Assembly (NCBI GenBank): GCA_037893245.1
Contig: JBAIAA010000025.1
Coordinates: forward strand, 186,001 to 250,000
Direction: 5' to 3'
Length of the DNA stretch: 64,000 nucleotides
From: Crossaster papposus
Taxonomy: Eukaryota > Echinodermata > Asteroidea > Velatida > Solasteridae
Of this stretch, positions 45,405 through 57,984 are shown one piece after another (positions within the stretch are counted from its first letter, which is position 1; each line of letters starts with the position of its first letter). The position numbers were made by a program, and so were the translations under genes. The notes under the pieces are model-generated. The model worked only from the letters and a program-made list of their open reading frames with translations, had not been told where the DNA came from and ran no database searches.

Positions 45405-46959
45405 AGAACTACATGTACATGTATACGGATTTCACATGTAGACACATAGGAAGTGTCCGAATTAGCTTAATACGACTACGGACATTCACCGTCAAGAAAA
45501 AAAAGCTGTTTTGACAAGTACAGGCCTCTCTATGGTGACACATCGTTGCTTTAGGGGTCCGCAGCACCTCTGCAGTAATTAAAGACCGTAATACCGCGGT
45601 GTCGTCTCTGGTGTGGCTTCGTCTCTGGTCACGGAACCATTTTGCAGCTGAGGTACCGATCTTAAAGGTATAATTTTGCTTTTAAAAAAGTGAATGAATT
45701 AGGGGATTTGTATTTTAATCCTGATTGTGGAAATTACCGAACTGAGGTCAAAGCCGAACGGAGTTGTGTTATTAAAATGACCAATAGAATGACTCTAATC
45801 CATACTATAGATTTGTGAGGACCCTGTGGAATTCTGTTATGCTAAGTTATTTTATACATTTGGAAGTGAATAGCCCGTTCAGGCTGTTGACCGTTTGGCC
45901 GTTGAACCTACAATAAGTAACGTGAAGCGCTCAAAATGCTGTATAAAAGACTACGAAAAATATATGTAAATATACTTTGGCGAAGGGCAGAAAAAATCAA
46001 TATTGAATTTATATCACCCGACGCATAATTAATTATGTATGAAGGATCGAGAACCCGACAGTAACTAGGAAATGGCATAATATTGTGATTTAGCATTTAA
46101 AGCGGACACTGTCCTTACCATAGCTGTGATTTCAACAAACGATTTCCAAAATCACACCCTAATGCTCCAAATTTACACCTATGGTCCAAATTGCGGCAGT
46201 GATAAAGGAAATAAAATCCACAACAAAAGAATGTGCTGTCAGGTTGTGCTGATATCATTGTATGGGCTATACAAATCAGCAAAGTTGGACTATTCATTAG
46301 GTATATTCAAAAAGTAATCCAAATTCAATTCGCCACGTTATTTAGTTTGACAATCCTACACGTGGTTTACATTTTTTTAAAGAGTTCTGCTTACCATTGA
46401 AACCATCAGTGCTGTCACACACGATTTAGTACATTTTTGATTGAAAAAAAAAGTCAAATTATTTCTTGAGAAATTGTTTTCCAAAAAGTTGGCAAATGTA
46501 AGGTGTGAACTTATTCGTTGCCAACTTGCACCGCCTGTACTGATTTGCACCGATTACCCAAACTTTGTCATTTGTCATTTTTAATAACAATCTACTCGGT
46601 CATGTGTTACAGCAATAATATAAGAAAGGTATTAATGGACAACTTCTCCTAATTGGTAAACCACATGTAGATTGTCAAACTAAACCTTCTTCCTTCGTAA
46701 GATGAGCAGCTTAACCGTGTTGCTGCATACATCGGTTTGATTACATTAGTGGAAACAGGGTGGACGGTGTGAAGGTTGTCATCTCCTACCCTGTCAGACT
46801 AAATAAACCCCTTGAATTTGGATTACCTTTTTTGACACAAGGGGGTAAAAATCACCGCAACCTAATATTTCTACTATTCAGATACTTACACATTTTAATA
46901 TAATTTTAATATAGAATTATATTAATAGAAAAATGTATTAAGAACAACGATACCAAGAA
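45405..46959. other. Intergenic DNA; possible left end of a TTAA element
   Basis: At 45664 CTTAAAGGTATAATTTTGC, then GTGAATGAATTAGGGGATTT and GTATTTTA, resembles the left end of the TTAA family, but no right end was found. No gene seen. Confidence 0.35.
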
Positions 46960-47118
46960 CTGCCGATTCGGTCCAGTATTTTTGTATTTTGGCGCCATTT
47001 TTGTGAACCAAAGTCTGGGGCTCTAGTTAGAATTATCACATAAATAACCCATAACCTTAGTTCACAAATATGGCACTGGAATCAAAACTACTCAACCGAA
47101 TCGGGATTTGTTGGTGTC
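46960..47118. mobile_element. Palindromic element, about 160 bp
   Basis: CGATTCGGTCCAGTATTTTT, GGCGCCATTTTTGTGAACCA and AAG on the left are mirrored by CCTTAGTTCACAAATATGGC, ACTGGAATCAAAACTACTCA and ACCGAATCG on the right, with mismatches. The arms are about 60 bp and the loop about 40 bp. Confidence 0.65.
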
Positions 47119-49397
47119 ATTTTCCTTATAACAAGATTTCCTAGCCATACGTATCAATGGGATAAGTCCCTGGATATTGGAAGTATGAAAGTATGTGTAT
47201 TTGACCACACTGTATTTTAATTACGTGTTGACCGTTTCTATTTGTTAAGTTATTATTGGCTTAGGCCCTAAGTGTTCATCTTGTTTTGAGTTTGTATATG
47301 TTTCGGAATTTCGTGTACTGTATTCCTAAAGTACACGGCTCTTTATTTTTATGAACTCCGCACAGATCTTTTTATGTTTAATTATACCCGTCAGCAAGCA
47401 TTTCAGTCTTTCAAATTATCTTAGAAAATTCACAGCTGCAGTTGAACCTAGAGGCATATAATAACTTTTTCAAACAGATTGTCAACAGATCCACCCTTTT
47501 CATTGCACTATGTGACATTCAGGCCCACTATGCCGAACAGAAGGTCATAATCTGTAGTTTGAAGAACCAGGCAATGCCGTGAATCAAAGCCGACAAAAAA
47601 ATGCCGGATAAAAACTGTTGATTGGACTGGCGGACAACATGCCCTCGTGCCATTTCTAGAAATCTCCCCCACGTTGTATCAGCGCCTGGGGCCCCGACGA
47701 TTGCAAAATGTTAAGCCGACCGGGATTATACCGGTAAAATAACCCTGTAAGAAAAATCCTCCTCTCGGCTCGGCTGGGCCGGTCACACGGTAGATTCCCC
47801 GGTACACGCGGCGTGCGTCCGGTTCATCTCTCGCCGACTCTTTGACATTCACGTCACGAATCCCTAGGAAGATCAGCTCCTAAGTGATTTGCGTCAATTG
47901 AGTTTTTTCTACAGGCTGGCTGTAGAAAAGGCTGGGAACGCGAAAATGATCAAAATATTGCATTGCCTTGCAGTTTTCCTTTGTTATAAGTTGGCAAAGT
48001 TTGTCCAGCAGAAGGCGCCCTAATTGCTCCCAATCATTAAAAAGGTGCGAACCACTCTCGGGTGCGATATTTTTTCTATACCACTATTTACGAGCTGGGG
48101 TCGTATACTTAAAGGGAAATTTCGGGCTCAATAATATTTTACCTAGTCTAAAAGAATATATGGTAACACACTGACTCCGCAGATAATTTGTTTTGATTTG
48201 TTATCGAGAACGACACATGCACACGCCTATTATATTCACGATTTCTTGCCATTCAGGAGTACAAGGGCGCGGCCATATTGTTCAAATTTCACGCCTCGCC
48301 CGGGACATTATGACGTAGTGTCTGCACCTCAATGCACATCGCTTTATTGCCTGTTGTTCGCACTGGTATCCCACCTTGACGCGGCCAACTACATTATGCA
48401 GACGTATGTTGTACGGCGCCCGACTATTGCGAAGAAGAAAAGAAAAGAAAATCTGTGAGCTAGTAATTATGGCATCAGGTCCTTCTACTGCTACGTATGA
48501 TTTTGAGCCCACTTTCACATGCACAGTAGACATTATGTAGGCCTATACAAAGCACTATGCCGTACAGAAAAGGGTTCATTTGCATTCCTTGCGCGTGCAG
48601 GGCCGCAGGCTATCGAGTATCTTTTTCGAACGAATTGTGAAGAAATATAGTGTACTCTAACGAATAAATTTGCGTGTTTGGCAAGCCTTTGTACTGTTTT
48701 GTGTGCGTGTGTGTGTGTCAGTGTGTCATTGCTAAATTGAATTGCGCGCTACGTTTTGAGAGACAGGTCATAAATATGCGAATTTAGATAACAGGTACGC
48801 ATAGCGGCGAGTCGTACACATAATACACAGTATAGTGCGCACACCCGGCGCCCACTCATTCTCAATGTTGTATCCTTGTGGAGACATCTCCTTGTTTCTA
48901 AACTCGGTACCTTGTGGGGATCTGAACACAATGTGGACAATGGGAGTCAAAATGTCTCCACAGGGTAATTTCTATAGATGAATAGGCCTCCACAAGAAAT
49001 TTCACGAAATAATTTTTTTTGGATTTTACTTAAATTGCTCAAAAACTAAGACCAGGATTAATGTATAGGTTAGGGTATAATATAGGGTATATTGGGTCGA
49101 AATCTCAACCCAGGAAATTAATTGCGGTTGAAATAGGAGCATTTTGTAAAACGTGCTCGACTTTCTAACCATTTTGTACACGAGAACATCAAACACGTAC
49201 GTGTGTATAATTCGGACGCAGGCTCGCTGTTATAACATTTTGTAACTTTTGGGTACATAACGTGCTCTACAATTTATGAACTCAAAATATATCCTATTAT
49301 CCCAGAGTTATTTAGAGGCATAGCTCTTTGCACAAAATGTTTTTGGTTTGGAATATAACAAGCTGCAGCAAACCGATCATTTAGGAGCAATACACTG
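47119..49397. other. Intergenic DNA, no gene seen
   Basis: Contains a GT run at 48700-48727 and a weak inverted pair (TTGTGGAGACAT near 48876, ATGTCTCCACAGGG near 48951). No coding signature. Confidence 0.4.
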
Positions 49398-50545
49398 TTA
49401 AAGGTATTATACAGGACCCGACGGTGTTAAGACTAATTTTCTAGGCAGGACATCCTGCCCAAAGCAAAAGAGGTTTTCGCCAGATCTGACATATCATCAT
49501 TATAGTTGTAACTATAGCCAAGAGAGATTTTGAACCTTCCTCTAGGTGAGATCACACCTTGCTGATGTCAATGTCCCGTCTTCTACTCAAGCCTTGCATT
49601 AAATCCCCAAACGGCCGGCTCCGTTCAACCAAATAACATTATGCCACCCTTTCTCCCATGACATCTATTGGCAATCACGACTCCGGAATTAAGCGATTTG
49701 GGTACGAAACTTAGCCGGTCGTTAATCGGACCTCCAGATCCGTAAACATCACCGTGCAGTGACAATGCAGATATATGGATATGCATATATGTATAGTTCC
49801 ATGATGCAGCCAATGCTAGGCTCACCGGTGTATGCAACCTAGCCTGGTATCACACGCATTAATAGGAAGTGTACATCATTTGATTTTGCTGTAATTTTCA
49901 GAAATAGATGGATTTGGGGGTTAGTACATTTTAACACCCTCCTATGACGTCACACTATTGTTTTTTCGCGACATTCTTTTGCACGAATGGAGCACAGCGT
50001 GCCATTCGCCACTTCACGAATGGCATGGTGCATTTTCCAGACCTAGTGGGAGACAAAGGGAAAAGTGCGAATGTAACAACGTATTTAATATAGCTTATTT
50101 AATACGTTTCCTGACCGACATACTAATGTATTGTCAACATTCTTGATTTTACAAAAACACGACATTCGTTTATACAATAATGAAACATTCTTGTAGTCGG
50201 GTACCCTGACCCCACTCAAGATGAAACGGAGCCATTTTGGGACGTTGGGGGAATGTAAGGTCAGATAATCAGTTGTATACCCTGTACAGACGTGTAATCA
50301 AAGAAGAAAATGTATAATAACTAAATAAATATAAAAAAATAGAGCAGTATTTGAAGACAAAAAACAGGGTTTTTTTCAACGCTGGTCGACCGACCAGCGT
50401 TGGAAAAATACCACCACTTGAACATGTCAGCACACCTCGAGCTATTATTTTACAGGATGCTTCAGACTGCCATTTCATAACAGTCAAGTATTTTGTGATA
50501 ATTTTGTCACTTTTTATGTTTGCAAATGTTGTATATTACCTTTAA
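49398..50545. mobile_element. Larger TTAA-flanked element, 1,148 bp
   Basis: It starts TTAA-AGGTATTATAC and ends GTATATTACCT-TTAA, with the same terminal design as copies A-F. The interior shares AGATGGATTTGGGGGTTAGT with the family (copy A has GGTGGATTTGGGGGTT) but is otherwise different. It contains a near-perfect palindrome at 50378-50407 (CAACGCTGGTCG facing CGACCAGCGTTG) and another inverted pair around 49981-50035 (CACGAATGG, CCATTCG). No transposase is encoded. Confidence 0.75.
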
Positions 50546-51740
50546 GACGGGACATCTTGAGTTTCAATGCGAGAAATAAACGGTTTAAGCGCCCTACTTA
50601 TCACAACCACTTTATTATGGTGTTCAAGAGACCGTGCCATGAAATACAGGGGGCAGGAGGCAGTCACAATATATGTCAGTTATCCAATGTCAATTGTCGT
50701 ATTTAGAGCGAATCAGTTTGCACTTATCTCACTATTTCCACGCGTGACTGCGTTGATTACTTTAACTTCTCTGTGCGGATTCTTGAGTGATAGGGCACAA
50801 CTTTTTTTTTTTAAGATTGTCGATATTAATGTAGGAGTAGGGGATTTTCCCTATCACATGTACACGCTATTTACATAATCCTAATTTGAATGTGACCTGG
50901 ACAGAGTGCAGGGTGTATGTATCCGCTGGAGTACCTTTATTATCTTGGGAATTTTAATAGTATACTCGAAGAAGTATTGTATTTAAATAACTCCATTTTG
51001 ATCGCCATTTTAAATAGATCCACGAGTATAGTTTATTGAGGTATAACGTACTTTATGTCAGTTTTCATACTTGGCGTTGTAATATTACAAGAGTCGTTTT
51101 ACATGTAGTAGGTTAGGGATCTTGTTGCTATACGTATCCAACGTGCTCAAACTGTTGTCGATCTCTTGCTTCGAGTCGCCATGTTGCTGCGACGTGACTG
51201 GTTTTTCGTCAGCCTTTTGTCACACTTTTGAGATAACGGTGGATTGTTTCCCACCCTCGACTATCATTGTATAATGAGGAACAATATGTAGATGATGTTG
51301 GTGAGTTTTGTGTAAGAATTTTATATTCTTTGAGCGAGTTATTTGGAGTTGTTTTTTCGCCTCATGGCACCGTGTTTCATGCGAAATATGCGTACGAGAG
51401 CCTGCGACCGCCAATCGCCATGCATTTACGATAATATATGACCCAATCTGTGTGTTAAAGATCTGTGTTAACAGTGATCCACTTCCTGAAAGCTCGGGGA
51501 ACTTACTATACTTGGGAAACTTGGAAATACATTAGTTGGAAATCATTGGAATAATTTGTAGAGTTATTTGACCAAAAAAAAAAAGTTTAGTGTCCTGCCT
51601 TTTGAAGGAAAAAAAGGAAGGAAGAGGCCTTTTTTTTCTTTCTCTTTTTGTTATTCTTCAAAATGACCGCTTGACACATTTTTCAAGACAACCTGCCGGG
51701 CTATTTTTAAAGATGGTCTCCAACAGACGTACGTACGGGG
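50546..51740. other. Intergenic DNA, no gene seen
   Basis: No coding signature or recognised repeat. Confidence 0.4.
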
Positions 51741-52021
51741 AGTCAGGTTGGCGTAGCGGTTCTTTCCTCGCCTTTCACCACTATGATCCGGGTTCAAATC
51801 CGGCCTGGGCCAATATGTGGATTGGGTTTTTAGTCCCCGCCTGACTTCGTGGGTTTTCCCCAGGATATTTTTCTGTTTTTTTCTTTCTCTCACCTCTAAA
51901 ACTGTACCTTCTTCTCATTGTCTTCTCTTTAAACGTTTCTTCAGGCTTGCGAGCTACAGTGCCTTGGGCGCATTTGTGGGATTCTTGGTTTCAATACCAT
52001 AAAGTACAATAATAATAATAA
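51741..52021 (+). mobile_element. tRNA-derived SINE, copy 2
   Basis: A box TGGCGTAGCGG (51749-51759) and B box GGTTCAAATCC (51791-51801) are correctly spaced for internal pol III promotion. The body includes GTGGGTTTTCCCCAGGATAT and CACCTCTAAAACTGTACCTT, as in copy 1. It ends in an ATA-type tail (AATAATAATAATA, 52009-52021). It is not a functional tRNA gene because no acceptor stem can be formed. Confidence 0.85.
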
Positions 52022-52240
52022 CGTTTACTTCCGGCGTTACCGGAAGTGTAATGAAAATTGGAAATAACTTGAAAATGAAAGGATTTTACTACAAACGAAT
52101 TGAAGAAGTATTTATTGAGGGATGCTCTGGCCAACATAATACTGATCATGGTGACGTTATCACCCTAAAGGACACCCTCTGTGACGGCCCATGGAAACAT
52201 TTTAATATATTTTATATGAATATCATATATAAAACATGAT

Positions 52241-52308
52241 TGCGTTCCACTCTCGCGAACAATGCTAACGTGGGCCAACGTTGGCAACGTTCGCTTGAGT
52301 GGAACGCA
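52241..52308. repeat. Short inverted repeat, 68 bp
   Basis: TGCGTTCCACTC faces GAGTGGAACGCA, with internal GCGAACAATG and CAACGTTCGC. The TGCGTTCC end is similar to the Harbinger-like MITE at 15037, so this may be a remnant of a related element. Confidence 0.5.
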
Positions 52309-52446
52309 CCCTTGGTACCCTTGTACCGCTGCAAGGCCTAACAACTACGAACGCCTAGTTTCCAATAAAATGAAAAACCACCTCCACGCGTGGCGTTTCA
52401 CACAGTGGGGCCACACACACACCGCAACACACACACTCACCCACAC

Positions 52447-53160
52447 AAGTGGGTAAATGCCGTCAATAGGGGACGGGGCATTGTCCGACCGTCTTCCCTC
52501 TTTTGTTTGTACTCTAACGTTTTCGGATGATCGCCATAGGATTTGCACACGAGTCTGAATCGGGGACCTTTGCGGAATAGGGGACCCCATTGTTCCCTTT
52601 GTCATACGTCCCCTATTTCAATCAAAAACAAACGCAAGTGTGTAAAGGCCTTCGATCGTGGACGGGGTATTGTCCGACCGTCTTCCCTCTTTTGTTTATA
52701 CTCTAACGTTTTTTGATGATCGCCATAGGATTTGTACACGGGAAAAGATCGTGGACGTTTTGTCAATCGTGGACCCATTGTTTGACTCCCAATTCTTTTG
52801 TCCGACGACCACGATTGCCGGTCAATACAAACGCACGTTTGTTTATGGTGTAAATCGAGGAGTTTCCTTTGTTCCTCTCGAAAATGTCCTTTGTTTGTAC
52901 TCTAACTTTTTCCGACGGCTCTCATTGGTTTTGTACACGAATCTCAATCGAGGTCGTCCTCGATTCTAACCCTAACCCCAATTCACCTTCGTGTCGCCAG
53001 GTATGTGTCCTCCATTTACACCATAAACAAACGCATGTAGTCATGTGCTTGTTTCCTTTTGCGATCGAGGATCGAAACACAAAAGAAAACAAAGGGAACA
53101 AAAGATCCTCGAAGGACGGTTTCTTTGTCCTCGATCGCTCCGGTAAGCGCTAAGCAATGG
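52447..53160 (+). repeat. Diverged tandem repeat, about 190-240 bp period
   Basis: CATTGTCCGACCGTCTTCCC, TCTTTTGTTTGTACTCTAAC and GATCGCCATAGGATTT are found at about 52480-52552 and again, nearly identical, at about 52669-52735. A weaker third unit (TTTGTTTGTACTCTAACTTT, TTGGTTTTGTACACGAATC) lies at about 52888-52945. The open frames across this region repeat with the units and are not called. Confidence 0.7.
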
Positions 53161-54334
53161 GGTTAGGTTTCAGTAAAGGAATAAAGGAAAACACAATAGG
53201 GGATCCTCGGTCGTAATGGCAATTAACGAACATTTGTACACAATGTACATACAGCTCGTAGTGTCTCACGAGAAAGAAGTTGGACAAAATCGTGTATCGA
53301 AATGTATGGTGCGCAGTGGTTTCAGGCATGGAGGAAGAGTGTGTGTTTTTGTTTTTTTGCTGTTTTTTTTAATGAAAAGTTAATTTCGACTTTCAATTAT
53401 TTATCTTGACCCACCCACCCACTATTTCGACCAAAAGTCGAAATTTTAAAACATTGAAAATATTGAATGGCCCCCAAAACATGATATTTTGGGTGATTTC
53501 AGGACATTATAGTACCCCTTTAAGTGTAAGACGTCAGTGTATTTCAACTTTAAAACAAGGTTTCATAATAAAAACATAAAACTATACACATTTCGAATAT
53601 ACACATCCCGTAATGCTGGCATAGCGCTATCTTGATTCTGTTTTAAAGCAACTGTTACAGCATCCAAAGAAATCCCACCCACGCTAATTGGAAATCGTCC
53701 CATTCCCTGTAACAATTAAGCCTTTGACGTCAGTGTTCCGGGCGAGTCACAAATTCCTATCATTCCGACGTCCGTGGCCCTCGGGCTAATTACATCTACA
53801 AGTCAAAAACATTTCTACTGTCTCCCACGTTTCCATTTGATGTCATTTTTTTGCGCTTTACCTGTCGAAACGCGGAAGGTTATTTAATTCGCCCTCAATT
53901 TACGCCCCGGGCTTTCATCACATAAGAACGGCGTTAACCACTTGTTTTCGTCATTTTGCATTGTCGTGTACTGTATAGTACCGACGGTGCATGGACGACT
54001 ATGTACTGTACTCTATAAACCTTGAACAAATTCTCACAACAGATTTGCAATGCATGGTCGTTTTTAAATTTTCGCGGAACTTATTTTCGAGTGAAGACTT
54101 TGGCCTATAGTCCCAAGGAACACGGTGATGGATATAATGGACGAGATATTTTGATAGTTTTCTAAATATACATGTATTGCTTTCCTTTATCGTCATCAAG
54201 GGATTTCCTTTTCGATTCGCCCTGAGGTGCATGGTTAAACGCGTATTCAAATTGAGTTGTTTCCAGCGTTCCGTGTGGGACAAACCTACACATTTTCCCT
54301 TCGAATATTGATAATTCAACATCAGTGACGTATA
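53161..54334. other. Intergenic DNA, no gene seen
   Basis: At 53508-53525 TATAGTACCCCTTTAAG looks like an isolated right end of a TTAA-type element. No coding signature. Confidence 0.35.
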
Positions 54335-54389
54335 GGGGGGGGGGGGGGGGGGGGGGGGGGGTGGGGGGGGGGGGGGGGGGGGGGGGGGG
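54335..54389 (+). repeat. Poly(G) tract, 54 G in 55 bases
   Basis: G27-T-G27 on the plus strand, followed by AGGGG. This is the longest tract in the window. Poly-proline frames on the minus strand arise from it. Confidence 0.95.
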
Positions 54390-54579
54390 AGGGGTAAACT
54401 TTTTCTGCGGCGGCATTTGTGACTTTATTAACGGGTTAGAAACAAGTTTACCCTAACAATCTCTATCTAGCCAAACTCCAACACCAGGTTCTGTTGTCTG
54501 TTGGGGTGGGTAGGCTGGACCCCTAAACTGCATTTTTTTACTACTGGGTTTAATAGGCATACTCCAGAATCAGCGTCCA

Positions 54580-55005
54580 ACAGTTCTCCTGTAATCTGGA
54601 AAAACCTAGTAAGTCAAATTTGTGTAAAAATTGAGTTAGACCTATATTTGGACTTACTAGGTTTTCCCCCTTCAGTTAAAAATGTTAAAGTGTGTAAAAC
54701 TATTCCCTGTTGGCAGGTTTTTAATCTGGAAGAACCTAGTATGTCATGCAAGTATATACTGATGTATTGTATACTGATCTGGAAAAAACCTAGCAATTCA
54801 ACTTGCTAGGTTTGTCCAGATCAGTACACATGACAGACATGACATACTAGGTATTAAGGGATGAGATGGGATGCAATCTCGTTTGCTGATTCTGGGGACA
54901 CACTTTTATGCGTGCAGACAGCGTCCATGGTAGCATCGGAACAAAACAGTTTTCCTTCGTTTTCTCAAAAAACTTACTAGGTTTTTCCAGATTACAGAAG
55001 ACTGT
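54580..55005. mobile_element. Inverted-repeat element with internal CCTAGTAAGT repeats, 426 bp
   Basis: ACAGTTCTCCTGTAATCTGG, continuing AAAAACCTAGTAAGT, is mirrored at the right end by ACTTACTAGGTTTTTCCAGA, continuing TTACAG. Additional copies of TCTGGAA-AACCTAG occur inside at 54602, 54726 and 54778, and a hairpin of two 25-base arms lies at 54772-54826 (arms CTGATCTGG...CCTAGCAA and TTGCTAGG...CCAGATCAG). Confidence 0.8.
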
Positions 55006-55226
55006 TTGTGTGTACAGTTTGCCATATTGTGTAGGGATTTGCAAAGATGGGTATGGTTACTTGTAAATTACAATACGCCCAACCAGTCAATAGTCAACTC
55101 CAGTGAACTTGAGTCAAATTCAGCCAACTTCGAGTTCTCATGCCCGTCCAAGCAGTTCTCACCCAGATGCTCCCGACTGCCGGCAAGTAGACGGTAGGGC
55201 AAGTAACACTAATGTCACATGATACG

Positions 55227-55416
55227 CGCGACCCACTTCTGGCGTCACGAATTAACGCAAAGCCCAAAGTAATACACACGGCGGATAGCGTCACTTCGTG
55301 AAAACTCGAGCACAGCGTATCTGATTTGTGAGTTTTAAGAAGTGACGCTACCCAAAACAAGTGTACTAGCTATGGGCTTTGCGTTACTTCGTGAAAACGC
55401 CAGAAGTGGGTAGCGA
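55227..55416. mobile_element. Nested double hairpin, about 190 bp
   Basis: The outer arms are 55227-55268 (CGCGACCCACTTCTGGCGTC) and 55372-55416 (GCCAGAAGTGGGTAGCG). The inner arms are 55284-55307 (GATAGCGTCACTTCGTGAAA) and 55330-55352 (AAGAAGTGACGCTACC). The TCACTTCGTGAAAA-like word also appears in the outer right arm, so inner and outer arms may derive from one unit. Confidence 0.7.
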
Positions 55417-57984
55417 GACTTTCTTGTCCTCGCCATTTTGCAGCAATTTAGTTGCGGCGTGACAAGGAGTCTAGTCAGGCACGCGGGAACGGGGGGTGCA
55501 GAGGGTGCTGCCGCCCCGCCCCAGGATTTTGGGGTGGAGGTGCTGCAATGTAGGCCTACTAAAGCACCCCTACTTTTGAGACCTAGTATACGCACATCTT
55601 ATCATAAGTACTTGAATACTTATGTGATCAAAAATAAAGATCCTTAGAAATGGAAAACCATAATTATAAAATAGGCCTACAAACATGTCAAACATTGTAC
55701 TATAAAACTTCAAAGTTTTCTACCCCCGTGACGACGTTCTCGACAGCGCCATCTAAATCAACCCCCATGCATCGCGCACTGTGGCCAAAATGCAAAATGT
55801 ACCACCATACACCCTGGCCAACTTATGTACGGCCATGGCCATAATACATGTACTTTTTGTACATGATAATGTACCATACTGTTAAAAGATTACCAGTGAT
55901 TATGCTCGCTCGTGTGTTGGCCATGCTTGTATATATTATACGAGCCGGGTACCCGGGAACCGCGTCTTGTACACAGTCTTGTACATGTACGTTGTGCATC
56001 TTCACGGTTGGATGAGTCAGACTGTCGGAATTTAAGAGATATATGTACCAGAACTTGAACGAGTTAAGTTTTTCCTTGCAGTCTCACCACGTTTATCAGA
56101 CAGAGTCGTAACTTTTGTATGAAGTGTTTTGTCATTTTCTTCCAGTGGCGGATCTAGGGAGAGGTGGGGGCGTTAAACTTATTCCATGTCTCTCGAGTCA
56201 ACTCGTACAGTCATTTTCCTAGTTCCGGGTATTTCCTAGTTCCGGATAGCTTAAGATAAAAACCTACCTCTTTTGTTTGAATCGGTCACCGAACGCATTT
56301 TTCTAACGAGGTGCGTTTGAAACGTAAAATGTAAGCTTCTTGGTGTGCAAATATCGTTCAGAGAAAATTTTTAGAAAAGGAATTTTAGCCAGATTTCCGA
56401 CTCGAACTGTGACCTTTTTAGACGTCTTGTAAAAAAATCGCGGGAGCCGCGAATTTACGGGGAAAAAATGGGGCGGTACGTCAATCACAACGTGTGATTT
56501 CAAATAATCTGTTCATACTCTACGGTCATATAAACTCTTGCATCAAATGACTATCAAATCAAACTAACTTTAAGAGTCTCCAGTATTTGAAAATTCGCCA
56601 AAGACCGAACGTATATTTTCGCCTAGTTCCGGATAGCGCGTGTGAAGTACGCACCCAACTACACGCCCGTATATACAAACATTATTTGGAATTTCATTTT
56701 TTGGAATCTCACCCAAATCCAGGGTTCAGTTAAACTCAACAAAATTGTGAGATCACTATACAGGGTACATTTCAGCTGAAGAGTGCTTTATTGAGACCTT
56801 ACATAATAAATGACAAAATAGCTCTGGGGTCTTATGAATGTTTTGAACTTCAATACATCAAAATGCAGAACGGGAATAGCACTTGTACTGTACCACACCA
56901 TACAGGCCACCAACACATGAAATACTCATTACTCAACAGTTCGGTTGAGTCGTGGATTAGGGTATTTAGCGACATTTGGGAATCCGTCATGGGAATCAGT
57001 TTCAGCATACAAAATGATTACAACATTTCGAAATATCTTTTACAATTTACAAATGCAGTAAAAGTGTCAATTAAACCAAAAGGACAATCGTGTTGTCCTA
57101 GGGTACCTTCCAGAAATGCACGCTGCAATCTTTCTACGTTGAACGTGACCACACTTGGTGGAAGACAGGTCTACAGCACCGCAATTGACAATTAGGACAT
57201 TTGCGACCAAATGCAACACTTCGAAAAACAGGGTAAGCCCTTGTTGGGCAGACTCTTTTAGGACCTGGATAAATGAACTAGGATGTAAGAGCAATCAAGT
57301 GAAGACTATCATCCCTTTATACAACATTTGCTTTTGCTGTAATTTTCAGAAACGAAATGTGTCGATTAATAGGTCTTTTTAAATTTTATATCAAATACTG
57401 TTATATACTGACCTGTTTACATTTTTGTGTTAATAGATCTCGGGAAAAAACCCAACTTCAGACAAAACAGACTAATTTATAGATGTCCGGGATGCACCCA
57501 TTTGAAGATTTGTAACTGATAGTACATGTATAGTAAACAAAAAAATGCAAAACAAATATTGCTTGTATGAATGAATTAGCCCCACGATATATTCACTATG
57601 GCATTTAAATAAAGCTTCAGTTCAGTGCCACCCTTTTTAGGCACTATTTAGTTAAAATATTGGGCCTAACCGGTTTTCTAAGGAGCATAAATACCCGGCG
57701 GGTCTTTTAAAGTGAAGTTTTATGAATGGCCATTTTTAAAATTAAGTACCGTATTTCCCTGCACTTCATTACTATAGTATATGACTAACTTACGCGAAAG
57801 CTTCTTACGCAAGAGCTCGGAAGTTATCGACAAATTTCCGCAAAACGCCCTCTTCGGTTGTTTTTCGTCAATTCATAACAGAGGCTATTGCCTTGCGCGA
57901 TCTTAACCCCTGGAATTGTCTAATTTAATTGTGCCATATATTGGCACATTTAAATTAGGGCTGCAGTCTATGCGTTTAACGCGC
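55417..57984. other. Intergenic DNA, no gene seen
   Basis: The plus-strand frame 56791-57195 has no family resemblance. At 56143 CAGTGGCGGATCTAGGG resembles the edge of the element at 23284. No other structure is recognised. Confidence 0.4.

Noticed and set aside
51741..51820. Possible tRNA gene
   Set aside because: A and B boxes are present, but no acceptor or anticodon stems can be paired, and the body continues as a SINE.
52262..53153. Several plus-strand frames of 60-103 codons
   Set aside because: They repeat with the tandem units and include CA-repeat translation.
54162..54416. Proline-rich minus-strand open frame
   Set aside because: Same cause: the G27-T-G27 tract translates as poly-proline.
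56791..57195. 134-codon plus-strand frame
   Set aside because: No recognisable domain or signal, and AT-rich codon use like the surrounding non-coding DNA; left uncalled.
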